A stretch of 64,000 nucleotides of DNA from assembly GCA_937926875.1 (NCBI GenBank), contig CALBAX010000039.1:1-64000 (forward strand), written 5' to 3'. Origin of the DNA: an uncultured Desulfovibrio sp. (GTDB lineage Bacteria > Desulfobacterota > Desulfovibrionia > Desulfovibrionales > Desulfovibrionaceae). This document shows positions 59,420 through 64,000 of this stretch, piece by piece (position 1 is the stretch's first letter; the number at the start of each line of letters is the position of its first letter). Below the pieces are notes generated by a model. That model worked only from the letters and a program-made list of their open reading frames with translations, was not told the DNA's origin and did not search any database. The translations under genes were made by a program, and so were the position numbers.

Positions 59420-60200
59420 CCTTTCCCCCCGCGCCCGCGAGATCCTGGCCGGTGCCGACCTCATCCTGGCCGAGGACACCCGTCGCGCCGGGCTGCTGTG
59501 CAGTCAGTGCAACATCCCTGCCCGCCGCTTCCTGAGCTTCCATGACCACAACGAGAGCGAACGGCAGGAAGAGGTCCTGCGCCTGCTGCGGCAGGGACAG
59601 AACCTGGCCCTGGTCTCGGATGCGGGCACGCCCCTGCTGGCCGACCCCGGCTACCGTCTGGTGCGCGCCTGCCGGGCCGAAGGCCTGCCCGTCTCGCCCG
59701 TGCCCGGCCCTTCGGCGCCGGTGACGGCCCTTTCCGCCGCGGGCATCCCTCCCCTGCCCTATACCTTTCTGGGCTTTTTGCCGCGTGATGCCGCGGGCCG
59801 CCGCGCCACGCTCTCGGCCTTTGCCCGCACGCCGGGCTCGCTCATCTTCTTCGAGCGCAAGGACCGCCTGCGCGAGAGCCTGGCCCAGGCCGCGGAACTG
59901 CTGGGCCCCCGGGCCGTGGCCGTATGCCGGGAATTGACCAAGACCCATGAGGAATTTATACTTGGCCGTCTGGAGAAATGGCAGGAGCTGCCTGAAGAAC
60001 TGCTGGGCGAGATCACGGTCATCATCGGCCCGCCGGAACAGAAGGAGCGCGCCGATGAAGCCGAGGCACGCCGGGCGCTGGCAGCTGTCGCGGCCGCCGC
60101 GGACGAGCGCCTCAAGCCCAAGGAGGTGGCCCGCCGGGCCCAGGAGATGGCCCCCGGCTGGAGCGCCAAGGAGCTTTACGAGCTGCTGACCCGCGCCTGA
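59352..60200 (+). CDS. rsmI: 16S rRNA (cytidine-1402-2'-O)-methyltransferase RsmI
   Basis: Tetrapyrrole-methylase-fold enzyme of 282 residues that 2'-O-methylates C1402 of 16S rRNA. HLWIVATPLGNPGDLSPRA is the start of the fold. LILAEDTRRAGLL, FLSFHDHNES, LALVSDAGTPLLADPGYRLV (SAM site), VSPVPGPSAPVTALSAAG and YTFLGFLPR are RsmI signatures, and RAVAVCRELTKTHEEF closes the domain. ATG at 59352 lies inside the end of yraN; GGAGCACATCC precedes it. Confidence 0.96.
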   Translation: MLSTSPAPGHLWIVATPLGNPGDLSPRAREILAGADLILAEDTRRAGLLCSQCNIPARRFLSFHDHNESERQEEVLRLLRQGQNLALVSDAGTPLLADPGYRLVRACRAEGLPVSPVPGPSAPVTALSAAGIPPLPYTFLGFLPRDAAGRRATLSAFARTPGSLIFFERKDRLRESLAQAAELLGPRAVAVCRELTKTHEEFILGRLEKWQELPEELLGEITVIIGPPEQKERADEAEARRALAAVAAAADERLKPKEVARRAQEMAPGWSAKELYELLTRA

Positions 60201-60246
60201 GCCTTTCTCCGTCACGGAACCGACCGCCCAACCAAGCGAGCCCGTC

Positions 60247-60996
60247 ATGTTGCCCACCAGGACAGCCCTTTCCTGCCTTGCGCGAAGCTGCTGCGTCAAT
60301 GCCGCCGTCACGGCGCGCGGGATGCAGCAGCTGGGCTTGCTGTTCGCCCTGGAACCGGCGCTGCGCCATCTGTATCCTGACGCCGAAGCGCGGGCACAGG
60401 CGGCGGCCCACTACAGCACCCACAGCAACACCCATCCCTACATGCTGCCGTTCTACATGGGCCTTTTGCTGAACATCGAAGAACAGGTGGCCGCAGGCAA
60501 GCTGCCCTCCAATGCGCTGGACACGGTGCGCCGCACGCTGGGCACCACGCTTTCCGCCGTGGGGGACGGCTTTTTCGAAGGGGGCGTCTTCCCCTGCTGG
60601 GCCCTGTGCTGCATCTGCCTTCTGCTGGCCGGGCACACGCTGCCCGTCATCCTGCTGACGACCCTGCTGGCCGTGTCCCTGCTGGCCTTCAGGACAGGCA
60701 CGTTTTTCTTTGCCCTGCGCTACGGGCTGGCCGCCCTGGCCTGGCTCAAGCGTCTGGGGCTCATCAACTGGACCGGCCGCATCAAGGTCGTCAATGCCTG
60801 CCTGCTGACCGTAGCGGCCGCCATGCTGCTGCCCTACAGCGGGGACAGGCATACGCTCCTCTGGTGTATGGGCGGCGGCGCTGCCGTACTGGCCGCCGCC
60901 TGGATCATCGGACGCCTGCATTTGCCGCGCATCGTGCTCTGGCTGATCCTGCTGACCTTTCTCGTGCTCATGGACGCGGGGCTGGTCGGCCTGTAA
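60247..60996 (+). CDS. PTS mannose-type EIID-like membrane protein
   Basis: 249 residues resembling the EIID membrane subunit of mannose-family phosphotransferase systems. It has ARGMQQLGLLFALEPALRHLYP, HSNTHPYMLPFYMGLLLNIEEQ (the family's FNTHPY-like segment), and RRTLGTTLSAVGDGFFEGG, matching the EIID GxLAGIGDSxFWG region, followed by several helices to the C-terminus. It is shorter than typical EIID (about 270-300), and the canonical GDS has become GDG. No EIIA, EIIB or EIIC gene is present; HPr and EI genes follow. It may be a regulatory remnant rather than a sugar transporter. Confidence 0.75.
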   Translation: MLPTRTALSCLARSCCVNAAVTARGMQQLGLLFALEPALRHLYPDAEARAQAAAHYSTHSNTHPYMLPFYMGLLLNIEEQVAAGKLPSNALDTVRRTLGTTLSAVGDGFFEGGVFPCWALCCICLLLAGHTLPVILLTTLLAVSLLAFRTGTFFFALRYGLAALAWLKRLGLINWTGRIKVVNACLLTVAAAMLLPYSGDRHTLLWCMGGGAAVLAAAWIIGRLHLPRIVLWLILLTFLVLMDAGLVGL

Positions 60997-61170
60997 AGGC
61001 CCGTGCCGCAGCAGCAGGGAAACCGGCCACAACGACGGGCATGGCCGGCCGCTTCAGACGACAGGGACGCACACGGCATGGCCGTCCCTGCCGCAAGGCC
61101 CCCGATGCGGTGCGGGGACCGTCAGGAACAGATCGTACAGGTCGCCCGGGGCGACCAGGGAGAATATATC

Positions 61171-61458
61171 ATGGCAGAAGTTCAGGAAACACCCGAAGGC
61201 CTCGCCCTCCCCGTCACGCTGCATACGCGTGGCGGGTTGCACGCACGGCCTGCTGCCCGCCTGGCGCAGGAGGCCCAGCATTTTTCCTCCGACATCCAGA
61301 TCCAGAGCGACAACGGCACCGCCGATGCCAAAAGCATGCTGGATATCCTCTCCCTCGCCATCTCCACGGGCTGCACCCTGACCCTGCTGGCCCGGGGCGA
61401 TGACGCCCGCGAAGCCCTGACGGCCCTGGCCGACTATCTGGAAAATTTGCAGGACTGA
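61171..61458 (+). CDS. ptsH: Phosphocarrier protein HPr
   Basis: 95 residues. The phosphorylated residue is His24 in TRGGLHARPAARL, the conserved GLHARPA site. The regulatory-Ser region is ADAKSMLDILSLAIS, which retains the Ser. A short N-terminal extension (MAEVQETPEGLA) precedes the usual start. AGGGAGAATATATC precedes the ATG, and a small GTCGCC-CGG-GGCGAC hairpin lies just upstream. It is separated from ptsI by one nucleotide. Confidence 0.95.
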   Translation: MAEVQETPEGLALPVTLHTRGGLHARPAARLAQEAQHFSSDIQIQSDNGTADAKSMLDILSLAISTGCTLTLLARGDDAREALTALADYLENLQD

Positions 61459-61459
61459 T

Positions 61460-63223
61460 ATGGCACGCTCTCTTCTTTTCGGTACGTCCGTCTCGCCCGG
61501 CATCGCCATCGGGGTGCTGCGCTTCGCCCATAATGTCCAGACCGTGGAGATGCGCCGCATCAGCCCGCGCGAAGTAGAAGGCGAGCAGGAACAGCTGCGT
61601 TCCGCCGTGACCCATGTGCGTGCCGCCCTGCAGGAAGCCATGACCAAGGTCCCGGAAGACCTTTCCGAATACCGCGAGGTCATCGCCGCCCAGATAGAAC
61701 TGGCCCGCGACCCCAAGCTGGTGGGCAGCGCCCTTTCCCGCATCGAAAAGGAACTGGTCTGCGCCGCCTGGGCCCTGGACAGCACGGTGGAACAGCTGTG
61801 CAGCATCTTCCGCAACATGGACGACCCCTACCTGCGCGACCGGGCGCAGGACATCAGGGCCGTGGGCCTGCGCCTGCGCGAATGCCTGGCCGGCAGCTGC
61901 GCCCTGCCCGCCGCGGCCGGCGCCGGCATCCTGGCCGCCCAGGACCTTTCGCCCGCCGACGTCATGGACATGGATTTCAAGGACGTGCGGGCCGTCATCA
62001 CGGCAGAGGGCGGGCCCACGTCGCACACGGCCATCCTGTCGCGCGGCCTGCACATCCCGGCCCTGGTGGGCGTCACCGGCCTGCTGGAGACAGGCAAGCC
62101 CGGTGAAAGGGTCATCGTGGACGGTCTCAACGGCTGCCTGCTGCTGGATCCCGATGCCGATGACCTGGCCACCTATGAAGAGCGCCAGCGCGAGTACCAG
62201 GAGTGGGAGGCCCGTACACGCAGCGAATCCCACTGGCCTGCCGAGATGCGCGACGGCGTGCGCGTGTGCGTCCATGCCAACCTGGAACGGCTGGAAGAGA
62301 TGGACGAATTGCAGGCCAGCGGCGCCGAGGGCGTGGGCCTGTACCGCACGGAATTCTCCTTCCTTCGGGAACACCTGCCCAGCGAGGAAGAGCTCTATGC
62401 CGAATACAGCGCCGTGGCCCGCAAGGCCGCGCCCGCTCATGTGGTCTTCCGTACCCTGGACGCCGGTGCGGACAAGATGCTTCGCGCCCAGGAAGCCCTC
62501 AAGGAACCCAACCCGGCCCTGGGCCTGCGCGGCATCCGCTTCTGCCTGCGGCACCAGAAGATCTTCCGCAGCCAGCTGCGCGCCCTCATGCGCGCCGGGG
62601 TGGAAGGCAACGTCTCCCTGCTGCTGCCCATGATCTCCGGCCTGGCCGAGGTGCAGAGCGTGCGCCGCATCATGCAGGAGCTGCAACAGGAACTGCAGGC
62701 CGCTGGTCTGCCCCACGCCGCCGGCCTGCCCCTGGGCATCATGGTGGAGACCCCGGCAGCTGTGCTCATCGCCGATGCCCTGGCCCGTGAATGCGACTTT
62801 TTCAGCATCGGCACCAACGACCTCATCCATTACCTGATGGCCATCGACCGCAACAACCTGCATGTGGGCTACCTCAACGAGGCCCTGCACCCGGCCGTGG
62901 TCCGCTCCCTGAAGCGCATCATCGACTCCGCCCACCGCGAAGGCATCGGGGTCTCCGTTTGCGGCGAACTGGCCGCCGACCCCTACGGTCTGGCCCTGCT
63001 GCTGGGCATGGGCGTGGACACGCTCTCGGCCTCGCCGCGCTTCGTGCCGGGCATGAAGCACATGATCCGCCGCCTGGACGCCCAGACCTGCATGGACATG
63101 GCCCACAGCGTGCTCATGAGCACTGACGTGACGGCCTCACAGCGCATGCTGCGCGAACGCCTGCAGGAGAGCCTGGGCTCGGAGCTGGCCTTCCATACCA
63201 CAAGCATCATGACGAACAGTTAG
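61460..63223 (+). CDS. ptsI: PTS enzyme I (phosphoenolpyruvate-protein phosphotransferase)
   Basis: 587 residues; takes phosphate from PEP and passes it to HPr. The phosphorylated His is His189 in GGPTSHTAILSRG, the same number as in E. coli EI. The PEP-binding barrel has GVGLYRTEFSFL, FRTLDAGADKML, LGLRGIRFCL, LLPMISGLAEV, GIMVETPAA, FFSIGTNDLIHYLMAIDR and ISVCGEL-type VSVCGELAAD with the catalytic Cys. HPr is immediately upstream and smpB 4 nt downstream. The phospho-acceptor beyond HPr in this organism is not visible in the window. Confidence 0.96.
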   Translation: MARSLLFGTSVSPGIAIGVLRFAHNVQTVEMRRISPREVEGEQEQLRSAVTHVRAALQEAMTKVPEDLSEYREVIAAQIELARDPKLVGSALSRIEKELVCAAWALDSTVEQLCSIFRNMDDPYLRDRAQDIRAVGLRLRECLAGSCALPAAAGAGILAAQDLSPADVMDMDFKDVRAVITAEGGPTSHTAILSRGLHIPALVGVTGLLETGKPGERVIVDGLNGCLLLDPDADDLATYEERQREYQEWEARTRSESHWPAEMRDGVRVCVHANLERLEEMDELQASGAEGVGLYRTEFSFLREHLPSEEELYAEYSAVARKAAPAHVVFRTLDAGADKMLRAQEALKEPNPALGLRGIRFCLRHQKIFRSQLRALMRAGVEGNVSLLLPMISGLAEVQSVRRIMQELQQELQAAGLPHAAGLPLGIMVETPAAVLIADALARECDFFSIGTNDLIHYLMAIDRNNLHVGYLNEALHPAVVRSLKRIIDSAHREGIGVSVCGELAADPYGLALLLGMGVDTLSASPRFVPGMKHMIRRLDAQTCMDMAHSVLMSTDVTASQRMLRERLQESLGSELAFHTTSIMTNS

Positions 63224-63227
63224 GAAT

Positions 63228-63683
63228 ATGAGCAAGAAACCATCCCCGTCCACCATCGCCGTCAACAAGAAGGCCCGTCACCTGTACGAACTCTCCGACT
63301 TCGTGGAAGCGGGCATCAGCCTGACCGGCCCTGAAGTCAAAAGCATCCGGGCCGGCAAGATCAACTTTCTGGACAGCTATGTGGATTTCCGTGACGGCGA
63401 GGCCTTCGTGCTCTCGCTGCATATCGCCCCGTACGACAATGCCGGTTATGTGGCCCAGGATCCGGACCGCCCGCGCCGCCTGCTGCTGCACGCCGCCGAG
63501 ATCCGCCAGATGGCGGCCCGCGTGGAGCAGAAGGGCCTGACCGTGGTGCCCGTACGCATGTACTTCAAGCAGGGCAAGGTCAAGATGGAGATCGCCCTGG
63601 GCCGCGGCAAGAAGCTGTTCGACCATCGCGAGACCCTCAAACGCAGGGCCGAAGAGCGCGACGCTGCCCGCGACCTGGCCTGA
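63228..63683 (+). CDS. smpB: SsrA-binding protein SmpB
   Basis: tmRNA-binding trans-translation factor of 151 residues. TIAVNKKARHLYELSDFVEAGI, LTGPEVKSIRAGKINFLDSY, LLLHAAEIRQMAARVEQKGLTVVPVRMYFK (start of the second half), KVKMEIALGRGKKLFDHRETLKRR and the basic C-terminal tail are standard. AGGAAT precedes the ATG, and the spacing of 4 nt shows co-transcription with ptsI. No tmRNA gene was recognised in the window. Confidence 0.98.
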   Translation: MSKKPSPSTIAVNKKARHLYELSDFVEAGISLTGPEVKSIRAGKINFLDSYVDFRDGEAFVLSLHIAPYDNAGYVAQDPDRPRRLLLHAAEIRQMAARVEQKGLTVVPVRMYFKQGKVKMEIALGRGKKLFDHRETLKRRAEERDAARDLA

Positions 63684-63687
63684 CATC

Positions 63688-64000
63688 ATGTGGCGTCCGC
63701 CGCTGGCCCCGGCCCTTCTCTGGCAAAGCTGGCTGCTATGCTGGCTGCTGGGCCTGCTGGCGGCACGCTGGCCCGGACCCGCGCTCTGCGCGGGTCTTTG
63801 CGTCCTGGTGGCGGACAGCCGTTTGTGGCGGATCCCCCGCCTGCTGGTGGCCTGTGCCGTCGCCCTGCTGGGCTGCATCACGGCCCAGGCCCTGTTGCCC
63901 GCTTTTTCCGTGCCCCCCGCACTGGAACGACTGTACGAGGCACGCACCCCTCCCCGCCACTGGCCTGTGCTGGAAGCCAGGGTGAACGATGTGCGCACCC
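63688..64000 (+). CDS. N-terminal part of a ComEC/Rec2-like membrane protein (partial)
   Basis: The visible 104 codons start MWRPPLAPALLWQSWLLCWLLG, with two or three hydrophobic helices (LLGLLAARW, ALCAGLCVLVAD, LLVACAVALLGCITAQALL). Then comes PPRHWPVLEARVNDVRT, where a beta-rich domain begins. This layout of helices followed by an E(A/G)xVxDV segment is that of ComEC/Rec2 DNA-uptake proteins with an N-terminal DUF4131 domain. The gene continues beyond the window. The ATG is 4 nt after the smpB stop. Confidence 0.6.
   Translation, partial: MWRPPLAPALLWQSWLLCWLLGLLAARWPGPALCAGLCVLVADSRLWRIPRLLVACAVALLGCITAQALLPAFSVPPALERLYEARTPPRHWPVLEARVNDVRT

Overview
The window is GC-rich, gene-dense chromosomal DNA, most likely from a member of the Desulfovibrionaceae (Desulfovibrio group, anaerobic sulfate reducers). 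This is inferred from gene content, not from a database search. The clues are hydrogenase maturation genes (hypD, hypE), selenocysteine genes (selA and a tRNA-Sec with anticodon TCA), anaerobic-type cobalamin synthesis with B12-riboswitch uptake, a TrmD with a second methyltransferase domain, a CdaA/CdaR/GlmM cluster, and a reduced PTS (EIID-HPr-EI). No phage, plasmid, insertion sequence or CRISPR array is visible.

Layout. 0-5.3 kb: the Mg2+ transporter mgtE (minus), then nadC-nadA-nadB, the complete aspartate-to-nicotinate-mononucleotide route. 5.4-13.4 kb: an unknown anchored protein, then a plus-strand run of rlmI, a class V aminotransferase, a DUF1844 protein, argC and hypD, and after a terminator hypE. 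13.6-18.4 kb (minus): cbiL and a btuC-btuD-btuF corrinoid transporter read from a sigma70 promoter through a cobalamin riboswitch and terminator; a candidate small RNA gene lies just upstream. 18.6-24.3 kb: pgeF, 5-formyl-THF cyclo-ligase, a phosphoesterase, an RNase E/G with a very long disordered N-terminus, queH and tRNA-Asn. 24.8-34.3 kb: a DUF4405 membrane protein, an orphan peptide-binding protein, a SWIM-SNF2 helicase, a CHAD protein and a dGTPase.

34.5-36.3 kb: tRNA-Arg followed by a short AT-rich islet with two small membrane-protein genes, one interrupted by an in-frame TGA, then a GNAT protein. 36.5-43 kb: folC-selA, an M18 aminopeptidase, and mltA facing a YbgC thioesterase with start codons that overlap in ATGCAT. 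43.3-52.8 kb: an EF-G paralogue without the catalytic His, a divergent DnaA, galU, glmM, cdaR, cdaA and folP. 52.8-64 kb: ftsH, selC, a phosphopantetheinyl transferase, trmD-rplS-rnhB-yraN-rsmI, PTS EIID-HPr-EI, smpB and the start of a comEC-like gene.

The strongest signals not explained by known genes are: a dispersed family of long hairpin elements placed just 3' of genes and in their orientation (six copies, 13.4-41.4 kb); a promoter-to-terminator small RNA at 18.26-18.43 kb; and the AT-rich islet beside tRNA-Arg.
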